Assembly: GCA_001603955.1 (NCBI GenBank)
Contig: LVAA01000024.1
Coordinates: 1-47,590, forward strand
Source: Syntrophobacterales bacterium Delta_02
GTDB taxonomy: Bacteria > Desulfobacterota > Syntrophorhabdia > Syntrophorhabdales > Syntrophorhabdaceae
Reading direction: 5' to 3'
DNA length: 47,590 nt
The notes under the pieces were generated by a model. It was not told the origin of the DNA, searched no databases, and worked only from the letters and a program-made list of their open reading frames with translations. The translations under genes were made by a program, and so were the position numbers. Of this stretch, positions 24,289 through 32,403 are shown piece after piece (the first letter of the stretch is position 1; the number at the start of each line of letters is the position of its first letter).

Positions 24289-26109
24289 ATGTGCGGAATA
24301 GTCGGATACGAAGGTACCCGGGAGGCTTGCGATATCCTCATCGACGCGTTGAGCAGGCTTGAATACAGGGGATATGATTCGGCGGGAATAGCCCTTCTGG
24401 GACAGGGGGCCATCCATATAGAGAGAAGGAAGGGAAAGGTCGAAGAGCTCAGGAAGATCCTAGACGGCGCGTCCCTCAAGGGAAGCATCGGACTTGCCCA
24501 CACCCGCTGGGCGACACACGGGGCGCCTTCCGAAAAGAATGCCCATCCTCACAGGGCAGGCGACGTGGTCGTTGTCCATAACGGGATCATCGAGAACTAC
24601 CTCGCGCTGAAAGAACGATTAAAAAAAGGGGGGCACGTCTTCGTTTCCGATACCGACACGGAGGTCATCCCCCATCTCATCACGGACTATGCTCAAAAGG
24701 GCGGGAGCTTTGTGGATTCCGTCCGCCTGGCCCTCAAGGAACTCAAAGGGTCCTGGGCGGTCGGTATCCTGAAGGAATCCGAAAGGACCCTGGTGGCCGC
24801 GAAGAACGAAAGCCCGCTCATCGTGGGGGTAGGCGACGGAGAATACTTCATCGCCAGCGATATACCGGCCATCATCAACAGGACCGACAGGTTCATCTTC
24901 CTCGAGGACAACGACATGGCCATATTCAGAGGGCGGGACATGCGGATCATCAACGTGGAAGGCGAGGATGTCGTCCGGGAGGTCCGCCAGGTGCGCTGGA
25001 GCACAGAAATGGCGGAAAAGGGCGGATACAGCCATTTCATGCTAAAAGAGATCTTTGAGCAGCCCCGTGCGATATCGGACACGCTGCTCGGAAGAACGCG
25101 CGAGGAAGAGGGCGATGTGGAGTTCGAGGGAGTTGTTCTGCCGGATCTCGCGGCCGTCAGGAAGATATGGATGGTAGCGTGCGGCACCTCCCATCACGCC
25201 TGCATGATCGGCAAACACATGATCGAAACGAACCTGAGGATACCCGTCGAGACGGACATGGCCTCCGAGTTCCGGTACAGGAATCCCATCATGTTGCCCG
25301 GTGATCTCTTCATCGCCGTCTCGCAGTCGGGCGAAACGGCGGACACGATCGCGGCGATGAGGGAGGCGAGGTCCCGGGGCGCCTCAACCTTGTCCGTATG
25401 CAACGTCCTTGGCAGCACGCTGGCGCGCGAAGCCGACAATGTTATCTTCACCCATGCCGGCCCGGAGATAGGGGTTGCCTCCACGAAGGCTTTTACCACG
25501 CAGATTTCAGTCATGTTCCTGCTCACGCTCCACATCGGGAGAAGACTGGGTATCTTAGGCCGTCACGATGTCAGGGAGCGGCTTCGCGAGATCCGGGCCA
25601 TCCCCCGCAAGGTACGAAGCGTTCTCGACGCGGCGCCGTCGATACGGGCGGCCGCCGGAAGGTACATGTCTTTCAGGGACTTCCTTTTCCTGGGAAGGGG
25701 CATCAATTTCCCGACGGCGCTCGAAGGAGCCCTGAAGCTCAAGGAGATCTCGTACATACACGCCGAGGCGTACGCCGCGGGGGAGATGAAACACGGGCCC
25801 ATCGCTCTCATCGATGACGGCATGCCGGTCGTATGCGTTTCTCCGGCGGACCGGACCTACAAGAAGACCTGCGGCAATATGGAAGAGGCGATGGCGCGAA
25901 AGGGCAACATCATTCTGATAAGTGACGACGGGACACACGAGATGGCGGCGAGGGCGGCAGAGGTGATCACGGTTCCTTCCGCGGCTTACGAACTGCAGCC
26001 GATCCTTTCCATAGTACCCCTCCAGTTGCTCGCTTACTATATCGCGGACCTTCTGGGTACGGATGTCGACCAGCCGCGCAACCTCGCGAAAAGCGTTACG
26101 GTGGAGTGA
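24289..26109 (+). CDS. glmS: Glutamine-fructose-6-phosphate aminotransferase (isomerizing)
   Basis: 606 aa. It must begin at ATG 24289 because the mature N-terminus is the catalytic Cys of MCGIVGY; the in-frame extension to 24256 would bury it. The glutaminase domain covers 1 to about 240 (THGAPSEKNAHPH, SDTDTEV). Two SIS isomerase domains follow (CGTSHHA, VSQSGETADT, STKAFTTQ). The C-terminus DQPRNLAKSVTVE is the family end signature. It makes glucosamine-6-phosphate, the entry to UDP-GlcNAc for peptidoglycan and for the adjoining polysaccharide locus. GGAGAT and GAGAGG precede the start. Confidence 0.96.
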   Translation: MCGIVGYEGTREACDILIDALSRLEYRGYDSAGIALLGQGAIHIERRKGKVEELRKILDGASLKGSIGLAHTRWATHGAPSEKNAHPHRAGDVVVVHNGIIENYLALKERLKKGGHVFVSDTDTEVIPHLITDYAQKGGSFVDSVRLALKELKGSWAVGILKESERTLVAAKNESPLIVGVGDGEYFIASDIPAIINRTDRFIFLEDNDMAIFRGRDMRIINVEGEDVVREVRQVRWSTEMAEKGGYSHFMLKEIFEQPRAISDTLLGRTREEEGDVEFEGVVLPDLAAVRKIWMVACGTSHHACMIGKHMIETNLRIPVETDMASEFRYRNPIMLPGDLFIAVSQSGETADTIAAMREARSRGASTLSVCNVLGSTLAREADNVIFTHAGPEIGVASTKAFTTQISVMFLLTLHIGRRLGILGRHDVRERLREIRAIPRKVRSVLDAAPSIRAAAGRYMSFRDFLFLGRGINFPTALEGALKLKEISYIHAEAYAAGEMKHGPIALIDDGMPVVCVSPADRTYKKTCGNMEEAMARKGNIILISDDGTHEMAARAAEVITVPSAAYELQPILSIVPLQLLAYYIADLLGTDVDQPRNLAKSVTVE

Positions 26110-26163
26110 CGGGATGACAGGGAGAACATATCCGCAGGCAAGCCCGGGAGGAGACCGCGGGCC

Positions 26164-27573
26164 ATGATCCGGGTGCTGGTCATCGATGGCGAGAGAGAGA
26201 CGTGCGAGATGCTGGCGGGGTGTGCCCTTAGCCTGGGGTATGACGTATCGACGGGGCAGACGCTGTCAGAATGCCTTGAGAAGGTCATATCCAATCCGCC
26301 CGATGTGATCTTCATAGACGGGCAGCTGCCCGACGGAAGCCCCCTGGAGGCCCTTGATGTGATCCATGCCGCTCCATCGTCGCCTACGGTCATCATCATG
26401 GCCGCGGGCGGGACGCCGGAGAGTGCCGAGAAGGCCATACGGAACGGGGCCTGGGACTATATCCCGAAGCCGGCCTCGATGAAGGAAATGACGGCGCGGC
26501 TGTCGCGGGTGGCCCAGTATCGCAGGGAACGTCAGGGCAGTGAGATGACGGTGGAGATCAAGCGCAACGGCATTGTCGGGAACAGCCCCACGATGAGGGC
26601 CGCGATGGATATGGTCAAGCAGGCTGCCCACAGCGACGTCAATGTCCTCATTACGGGAGAAACGGGCACGGGCAAGGAGCTCTTCGCCCTGTCGATTCAC
26701 CTGAACAGCGGGAGGTCTCAGGAGAATTTCGTGGTTGTCGATTGCACTGCCCTCCCGGAAACCCTCGTGGAGAGCATACTCTTCGGGTATTCGAAGGGCG
26801 CCTTCACCGGCGCGGACAGGGCGCAGGACGGCCTCATCAGGCAGGCCCACCGGGGGACGCTGTTCCTCGACGAGATGGGAGAATTGCCGCTGTCGCTGCA
26901 GAAGACCTTCCTGCGCGTGCTGCAGGAACATCGCTTCAGGCCCGTCGGAAGCCAGAAGGAAGTGGAGAGCGATTTCAGGCTTATATCCGCGACGAACAAG
27001 AACCTGGAGCAGATGGTCGCGGAGGGGAAGTTCAGGGGAGACCTCCTCTATCGTCTCGGCGCCATGACTTTACACCTGCCCCCCTTGAGACAGCATCCCG
27101 AAGACATAAGGGAGATGGCCGTCTTTTACGTGGAAAAGGTCTGCGACCGTTTCGGTGTCGCGCCGAAGAAGTTCTCCGACGAATTCCTGAAATACCTCAT
27201 GCGGTACGATTGGCCCGGAAACGCGAGGGAGCTGTTCCACGTCCTCGAGCACGCCTGCGCGGCGGGCCTTCACGAGGAGACCCTCTTTCCCGTGCACCTG
27301 CCGCAGGAGCTGCGCGTCACCATCGCGAGATCGCTGTTCGAGGACAACCATCGCGTCCCGCGAAACGGCGGCAACGGTTCCGGAGCGAGCGCGGCGGAGC
27401 AGATCCTGAGCCTGAAGAGATTTCGCCAGAGCGCCTATTCGGACCTCGAGGAGATGTACCTCAGGAATCTGCTGGTATCCTCGGCAGGCAGCATCAAGGA
27501 GGCATGCTTCCTGTCCAAATTGTCACGGACGAGACTGTACGGTCTTCTCAAGAAATACAATATAAGGCACTGA
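26164..27573 (+). CDS. Sigma-54-dependent response regulator (NtrC family)
   Basis: 469 aa in three parts. The receiver domain (1 to about 115) has D8 and the phospho-acceptor D52 (FIDGQLPDGS). The AAA+ domain has Walker A GETGTGKE (about 168-175), the sigma-54-contact loop KGAFTGAD, the Walker B region TLFLDEMGELPLSLQK and an arginine finger in RGDLLYRLGA. The C-terminal Fis-type helix-turn-helix ends at GLLKKYNIRH. It activates sigma-54 promoters when phosphorylated. No histidine kinase is adjacent. A near-consensus -24/-12 promoter lies about 210 bp after its stop, and the polysaccharide genes follow, so that locus is its likely target, by analogy with regulators beside XrtA clusters (inference). 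It starts 54 bp after glmS. Confidence 0.92.
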   Translation: MIRVLVIDGERETCEMLAGCALSLGYDVSTGQTLSECLEKVISNPPDVIFIDGQLPDGSPLEALDVIHAAPSSPTVIIMAAGGTPESAEKAIRNGAWDYIPKPASMKEMTARLSRVAQYRRERQGSEMTVEIKRNGIVGNSPTMRAAMDMVKQAAHSDVNVLITGETGTGKELFALSIHLNSGRSQENFVVVDCTALPETLVESILFGYSKGAFTGADRAQDGLIRQAHRGTLFLDEMGELPLSLQKTFLRVLQEHRFRPVGSQKEVESDFRLISATNKNLEQMVAEGKFRGDLLYRLGAMTLHLPPLRQHPEDIREMAVFYVEKVCDRFGVAPKKFSDEFLKYLMRYDWPGNARELFHVLEHACAAGLHEETLFPVHLPQELRVTIARSLFEDNHRVPRNGGNGSGASAAEQILSLKRFRQSAYSDLEEMYLRNLLVSSAGSIKEACFLSKLSRTRLYGLLKKYNIRH

Positions 27574-27880
27574 GCTTTGCTTCACTCGCCCCGCGTCCCC
27601 GCGCCGCGTGCCGCGGACCCCCTGTCTACTCCTCCTTCGTGATGCCGGAATGTACCCGCAAAGAGTCCAGTTTTATTGGATGACGTCCCGTAAAAGTGAA
27701 CATATCTTCATTTCAAGCTGTCGGCGACCCCGGTACCCGTCCTTCGCAAACCCTTTGCTGGCAACGAGTTACGAAAGCGCGGGCTGATGGCACGGTTATT
27801 GATATACGGTAGTCCTTGTGGACGCCAAGCACACAGAAAGACCCATCAGGCAACGCAGTGTAAACGAGAAAAGGTCGAGA
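27574..27880. other. Gap between the regulator and the polysaccharide locus
   Basis: About 300 bp without a supported gene. It contains the -24/-12 element at 27788-27803. Upstream of that, GTCCA (27665-27669) and TGGA (27677-27680) form a weak inverted repeat that could belong to an enhancer site. No Rho-independent terminator for the regulator gene was found. Confidence 0.4.
27788..27803 (+). promoter_or_regulatory. Candidate sigma-54 (-24/-12) promoter
   Basis: TGGCACG-GTTA-TTGAT matches the consensus TGGCACG-N4-TTGC(A/T) except for A instead of C in the -12 GC. The GG (27789-27790) and GA (27801-27802) doublets have the required 10-bp separation. The predicted start is near 27814. The promoter reads toward the unknown gene at 27881 and the polysaccharide genes beyond. 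Confidence 0.6.
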
Positions 27881-28270
27881 GTGCGGCCGGGGGTCGAGAG
27901 ACAATACGACACGATCTTCTACGCCAAGAATCGCGAGGACCTTCCCAGGAAGCTCAGGAACGTGCTGGAACCGCTTCTCTTCGATGAACACATCGAGCTC
28001 TTCAGGAGCCTCGCAAGCCTGAAACAGCGGCTTTGCCTTCCGGCCGAAGGCAGGGTGATAGCCATCATCTTCGTGTCCGACAGGGAGGACCTCATGGACA
28101 TCCTTTCCATGAGGTACTTCCTGTGCAATGTCGAAATAGTGCTGATACTACCGAACAGGAAGAAGGATATCGTGGCCCTGGGTCACGAATTGAGACCCCG
28201 GTTCGTGACATATAAGGATGCCGACTTCGGCGAAATGCTGTCGGTTATCAGAAAGATGACCGACGGATAG
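27881..28270 (+). CDS. Unknown protein, possibly receiver-like fold
   Basis: About 129 aa from GTG 27881 (SD AAGG at 27871-27874), or 150 aa from GTG 27818; the longer form would start only about 4 nt after the predicted sigma-54 transcription start and has no SD. The C-terminal half alternates hydrophobic strands and helices (RVIAIIFVSDREDLMDIL, VEIVLILPN, RFVTYKDADFGEML), as in a receiver-like alpha/beta fold, but the usual acidic triad and Lys are not evident. There is no signal or membrane segment. It is the first gene downstream of the -24/-12 element. I recognise no family. Confidence 0.6.
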   Translation: MRPGVERQYDTIFYAKNREDLPRKLRNVLEPLLFDEHIELFRSLASLKQRLCLPAEGRVIAIIFVSDREDLMDILSMRYFLCNVEIVLILPNRKKDIVALGHELRPRFVTYKDADFGEMLSVIRKMTDG

Positions 28271-28404
28271 CGAAGGAATGATGAGGGCGGCGCGGCGCGG
28301 TGGATGAGCCCACCCGGAGCCGCTCACGAACAGTGAATGGACGCAGGGAAGACACAGGTCCCCGTCGGGGGGCGACGATGCACGAGACAGCCGGACGGTT
28401 GAAT

Positions 28405-28416
28405 GGCGGTAGCCTG
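28405..28416 (+). promoter_or_regulatory. ops-like element for RfaH/LoaP-type antitermination
   Basis: GGCGGTAGCCTG matches the enterobacterial ops element GGCGGTAGCGTG at 11 of 12 positions, including the whole GGCGGTAG core and the T and G at the pause site. The core can form the short GGC/GCC hairpin that RfaH reads in the non-template strand. It lies 59 nt before the first short gene of the polysaccharide operon, the expected place. No rfaH-like gene is present in this window. Confidence 0.55.
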
Positions 28417-28474
28417 CCCCGAAACCACACCTTTCCTGCCTTGAAGGGGCAGCAACATCTCCCGGGAGGTGAAA

Positions 28475-28726
28475 ATGAGAGAGCGACGCATGACAGCGGC
28501 GGTGGCCGTCCTCGGGTTGGCCCTCGCGATCCCCGGTTTGTGGCTCGCCCAGTCTTCCCGCTGCGTCATCCTTGACAAGGAGGGCACGAGGGCGCTGGTG
28601 AGCTGCAACGGCAAACCAGCGCAATACATCGATCTCCGCGGCAGGGCCGACATGTACAACGTGGGCGACAGCATCGACGACAGGACACTTCCGGGAGTGA
28701 GCGACCGGAAAGCAAAGCAGAAATGA
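28475..28726 (+). CDS. Small membrane-anchored or exported protein, unknown
   Basis: 83 aa with an N-terminal basic stretch and hydrophobic segment (residues about 6-25) and then a short soluble part with two cysteines (SSRCVILD and VSCNGKPAQY). The segment DLRGRADMYNVGDSIDDR resembles nothing I know. ATG 28475 is preceded by GGGAGG with 5-nt spacing; GTG 28469 is a less likely start. It is the first gene after the ops-like element and 14 bp before the export lipoprotein, so probably part of the export machinery. Confidence 0.65.
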   Translation: MRERRMTAAVAVLGLALAIPGLWLAQSSRCVILDKEGTRALVSCNGKPAQYIDLRGRADMYNVGDSIDDRTLPGVSDRKAKQK

Positions 28727-28740
28727 AGGAGGTGGAGAGA

Positions 28741-29526
28741 ATGAAACCTCAGATGCCAGTATCAGTGCTTCTTCTCGCGGCGGCCGTGCTCCTGGCCGCA
28801 TGTGCACCCAATTCAGTCATCAATCCCGCATCCATCAGCCAAATGGACCAGCAGTCGCGGGCCTATCCGCAGAAGGAATACGTGATCGCCGCCGGCGATA
28901 CCTTGGACATCAAGTTCATGGGCGGTACCGAGTACAACGAAACGGGGGTCACGGTCAGGCCCGACGGGCGGATATCTCTCGCCCTGGCCCCGGAGATGAA
29001 GGTTGCCGGCCTGACGCCGGGCGAACTGGCCGGCCAGCTGAAGCAGAAGTATGCGTCTGAACTGAAGAGGCCGGAGGTCGTCATCACGGTGCGCGGTTTT
29101 TCCGACCAGAAGATATTTGTTGACGGCGAGGTCCTTCTCCCCGGCGTGATCGAGATCAAGGGCCCCACGACGGTCATGAGGGCGATAGCCCAGGCCCGCG
29201 GGCTCCGCGAGACGGCACGCCTCAGCAACGTGATCGTCATCCGCAAAGACTTCGAGGGCAAGCCCATGGCTGCCAACTTGGACCTCGGGAAGGTTATCGA
29301 CGGGACGGATCTGAGCCAGGATATCTACCTCATGCCTTATGACATCGTCTACGTGCCCAAGTCGAATATAGCCAGGATCAACAAGTTCGTGGACGAATAC
29401 ATCAACAGAGTTGTCCCCGGCGGTTTCCCCGGGTTCCAGCAATTCTCCAATCCGTACAGGTATTCACTTGGTGGTTTTACCAAGGTCTATCCCGACACGG
29501 GCTCCTCTGTGACGGTGGCGCCGTGA
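28741..29526 (+). CDS. Polysaccharide export outer-membrane lipoprotein (Wza/XrtA type)
   Basis: 261 aa. The lipobox is LLAAC with the lipidated Cys at position 21. The polysaccharide-export domain follows (YVIAAGDTLDIKF to RPEVVITVRG, about 46-122), then an SLBB-type domain (KIFVDGEVLLPGVIEIKGP). This protein forms the outer-membrane outlet for the polymer. Length and layout match the export proteins of XrtA-type exopolysaccharide clusters. An in-frame ATG at 28723 exists, but AAGGAGGTGG at 28726-28735 points to 28741. Confidence 0.9.
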   Translation: MKPQMPVSVLLLAAAVLLAACAPNSVINPASISQMDQQSRAYPQKEYVIAAGDTLDIKFMGGTEYNETGVTVRPDGRISLALAPEMKVAGLTPGELAGQLKQKYASELKRPEVVITVRGFSDQKIFVDGEVLLPGVIEIKGPTTVMRAIAQARGLRETARLSNVIVIRKDFEGKPMAANLDLGKVIDGTDLSQDIYLMPYDIVYVPKSNIARINKFVDEYINRVVPGGFPGFQQFSNPYRYSLGGFTKVYPDTGSSVTVAP

Positions 29527-29549
29527 CAACAAAGGGAGGTTGACAAACC

Positions 29550-30932
29550 ATGACCGAAAAGCGGCATCAACCCATTGACTTCACCAATATGCGGGACCTT
29601 CTCTCCGTAATCTTCAAACGCAAATACACGATCCTTGCCGTATTTGTCGTTGTTTTCGGAGGGGTTGCCCTGTATGCCTTTCTCGCTCCCCGGATCTATG
29701 AGGCGAAGAGCATTCTCCTCGTCAAGCTGGGCAGAGAGTTCATGAGGACATCGGAGGGGGCGAACACGAGCCCGGGACTTTCCGTTCAGCCTGAAACGAT
29801 CATGAAGAGCGAAATAAGCATTCTGACGAGCAGGGACCTTGTGACGCGGGTCATCGACTCCCTGGGGATCGCCCGGATATACCCGGCGATAGCAAAGGGG
29901 TCCCCCACCCCGAGGGGCGCGGAGGAGGCTGCCGTCGCGTCCTTTGAAGAGAATCTCACGGTGACGAACATTCCCGGGTCGGGCCTCATCCAGGTTGCCT
30001 TCAGCCACGGGGACCCTTCCATTTCAGCGAAGGTCGTCAATACGCTGGTCGACACCTTCAAGGACAAGCACCTCGATGTTTTCGGAGGCAAGACCACCGC
30101 TTTCCTCGAGCGTCAGGAAAAGGCTTTTCAGGAAAGGCTGAGGGAATCGGAGGGCAGCCTGTCCGCCTTCAAACTGAAGAACAATGTCTATTCCTTTGAG
30201 GAACAGAAGACGAACCTTATCGAACTCCTGGGGACGCTCGATGAAAAGCTGAAGACGGCCCAGAACGAAGTGACCGAACTGGAACAGAGGATGGCCTTCG
30301 TGCGCAGTCCCCGGTGGACCGCCGATCCTCCCGTGGAAACACGGAATCAGCTCGTCGCCCTGCAGCAGAAGGAACAGGGGCTCCTCGAGAGGTACACGGA
30401 GAACTCGAGGACGGTGCAGGCCGTTCGCCAGGAACTCGGAGCCCTGAAGGATGCCATTGGCAAAGCGGCCGAGGAAACGAGGCGGATCGAACTGGGCAAG
30501 ATCGAGGGCCAGCTGGCGGGTGCAAGGGCCAGGGCGGGCAGCATCCGGGCGCAGATGAGACAGGTCGAGGGGGAACTCAGATCTCTCGACACGCACGGCC
30601 GGGAACTGCAGAGCCTGAAGCGTGAGACGGCCCAGCTGGAACAGAACCACCAGATCTACTCCAGAAAACTGGAGGAGTCCATCATCATGGACGACATGGA
30701 CCGGCAGAAGATGGTGGCTGTCAGCGTTATCCAGAAAGCGACGCCCCCCGCCTTTCCGAAGAAACAGAAGCTCAGCAGAAGCCAGATGGTCGGCGCGGGC
30801 TTTTTCGGCGGCATCGCGGCGGGCATAGCCCTCGCAATAATCCTTGAGCTCATGACGCCCGGCATGCCGACACCCGAGAGCGCGGAGAAGTCCTTGGGTG
30901 TCCCTGTTCTGATCACGGTGACGAAGAAATGA
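29550..30932 (+). CDS. Polysaccharide chain-length/copolymerase protein (Wzz/GumC family)
   Basis: 460 aa. An N-terminal membrane helix (about 26-48) follows FTNMRDLLSVIFKRKY, and a C-terminal helix (about 415-435) lies after the PPAFPKKQKLSRSQ proline region. Between them is a long periplasmic coiled-coil region (about 170-380). This is the standard two-helix Wzz topology. The cytoplasmic kinase domain found in some homologs is absent; it is provided by the separate gene at 32404. The protein sets polymer length and links synthesis to export. Confidence 0.9.
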   Translation: MTEKRHQPIDFTNMRDLLSVIFKRKYTILAVFVVVFGGVALYAFLAPRIYEAKSILLVKLGREFMRTSEGANTSPGLSVQPETIMKSEISILTSRDLVTRVIDSLGIARIYPAIAKGSPTPRGAEEAAVASFEENLTVTNIPGSGLIQVAFSHGDPSISAKVVNTLVDTFKDKHLDVFGGKTTAFLERQEKAFQERLRESEGSLSAFKLKNNVYSFEEQKTNLIELLGTLDEKLKTAQNEVTELEQRMAFVRSPRWTADPPVETRNQLVALQQKEQGLLERYTENSRTVQAVRQELGALKDAIGKAAEETRRIELGKIEGQLAGARARAGSIRAQMRQVEGELRSLDTHGRELQSLKRETAQLEQNHQIYSRKLEESIIMDDMDRQKMVAVSVIQKATPPAFPKKQKLSRSQMVGAGFFGGIAAGIALAIILELMTPGMPTPESAEKSLGVPVLITVTKK

Positions 30933-30977
30933 CCAAGCACCGGGTGCCTGACAAAAACAATAATGGGATGGTGAGCC

Positions 30978-32306
30978 ATGTATCTCAACTTTTACAATCT
31001 CCGGAAACAGCCCTTCCATATCACGCCGGACCCCGAGTTCCTCTACCTCAGTCCGAGTCACAAGGAGGCACTTGCTGCCATCATCTACGGCATCGAGGAG
31101 AAGAAGGGTTTTGTGGCAATTGTGGGCGCTGTCGGTGTCGGAAAAACGACAATACTGCGCTCCTATCTCGAGAAGGCAGACAGGAAGCGCCTGAAGATCA
31201 TCTATGTCTTCAATCCCAGGCTCACGTTCGAAGGACTCCTGAGGACGATCTACCAGGAACTGGAACTGCCCGTTGAAAGCAGCGATGCCGTGGAGATGAC
31301 CAACCGGTTGTACGAGGTCCTGATCGAGGAATACAGGCGGGGCAATACGATCGTCCTCGTCGTTGACGAGGCACAGAACATGCCCGTCGATACCCTGGAG
31401 AACCTGCGTATGCTCTCCAACCTGGAGACGTCCAAGGACAAGCTGATCCAGATAGTCCTGGTGGGCCAGCCGGAGTTCGAAGAGGAGTTGCAGCAGCACA
31501 GGCTGAGGCAGCTCAGGCAGCGTCTTGCCATCAGGTCAACGATCCTGCCGCTCACCGAGCACGAGAGCCGGGAGTACATCGGGTACAGGCTGGAGAAGGC
31601 CGGTGTTTCGCCGTCGACGGTTTTCACTCCCGGCGCCCTCAAGGCCATCGTCAAGAAGGCGAAAGGCGTCCCGCGGATCATGAACGTCCTGTGCGACAAC
31701 GCTCTCATCACGGGTTTCGGCTACCGCAAGAAACCTGTCACCCGGGGCGTTGCGAGGGAGATCATACGAGACTTCGAAGGGTTGAAGTGGCCCTCCGCCG
31801 GCCGATGGTGGTTTCCCGCTCTCTCGGCACTGACGGTGGCGCTCATAGGGATGGCATGGCTCCTGCCGAATCAGGAGAGCGTGTTCGGCAAGATACGGAA
31901 CCTTGCCCAGGTGGAAGAGAAGAGAGACAACGCGCCGCTGGCGGCGGCCACGCCGGACCAGCTACCGTCCGGAGGCGAACAGCAGGCGCGGGCTGCCTCC
32001 GCAGTCGCGCCCCGGCACGAGATACCACCGGCCGCCGGGAAGCGGCTGTCGGCCGGGCCCCTGGCGGGCGATGCCGCGGTCTCCCCGTCGGTGGTGGAAA
32101 AAAGGCCCAGGGCCGTGAAAAAATCCATAGTGCACGGAGACACGCTTATCAAACTGTCCAGAGAGATCTACGGAAAATCGGACGACAGGATCCTCAGGCT
32201 GATCCAGAAGAGCAACCCCGAGGTTGTGAACCCGGACATCATACACGCCGGCAGCATGTTGACCTTTCCCCGTCTGTCCGAGGAAAGTGAGGATACCGGC
32301 GGATGA
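30978..32306 (+). CDS. ExeA-like AAA ATPase with membrane helix and C-terminal LysM domain
   Basis: 442 aa. The N-terminal ATPase starts MYLNFYNLRKQPFHITPDP, like the XrtA-cluster ATPases (TIGR03015 type). It has Walker A GAVGVGKTT (about 50-58), Walker B VLVVDEAQNMP (about 130) and sensor residues in GQPEFEEEL. A single membrane helix (about 276-294) leads into a low-complexity Ala/Pro/Arg-rich linker. A LysM-like module (VHGDTLIKLSREIYGKSDDR to AGSMLTFP, about 382-430) follows, which would be periplasmic and could bind peptidoglycan. Most homologs in such clusters lack the LysM part. It probably couples envelope assembly to ATP. Confidence 0.87.
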   Translation: MYLNFYNLRKQPFHITPDPEFLYLSPSHKEALAAIIYGIEEKKGFVAIVGAVGVGKTTILRSYLEKADRKRLKIIYVFNPRLTFEGLLRTIYQELELPVESSDAVEMTNRLYEVLIEEYRRGNTIVLVVDEAQNMPVDTLENLRMLSNLETSKDKLIQIVLVGQPEFEEELQQHRLRQLRQRLAIRSTILPLTEHESREYIGYRLEKAGVSPSTVFTPGALKAIVKKAKGVPRIMNVLCDNALITGFGYRKKPVTRGVAREIIRDFEGLKWPSAGRWWFPALSALTVALIGMAWLLPNQESVFGKIRNLAQVEEKRDNAPLAAATPDQLPSGGEQQARAASAVAPRHEIPPAAGKRLSAGPLAGDAAVSPSVVEKRPRAVKKSIVHGDTLIKLSREIYGKSDDRILRLIQKSNPEVVNPDIIHAGSMLTFPRLSEESEDTGG

Positions 32307-32403
32307 TCTCCCCCGTTTTTCGTTCCCGGGGGAGGGTGTTTGTGCGGTGAGCAATGAAGGGAACCAGGGATGGCAAAAAGACCCATTCCGAAAAGGAGGC
32401 AAA

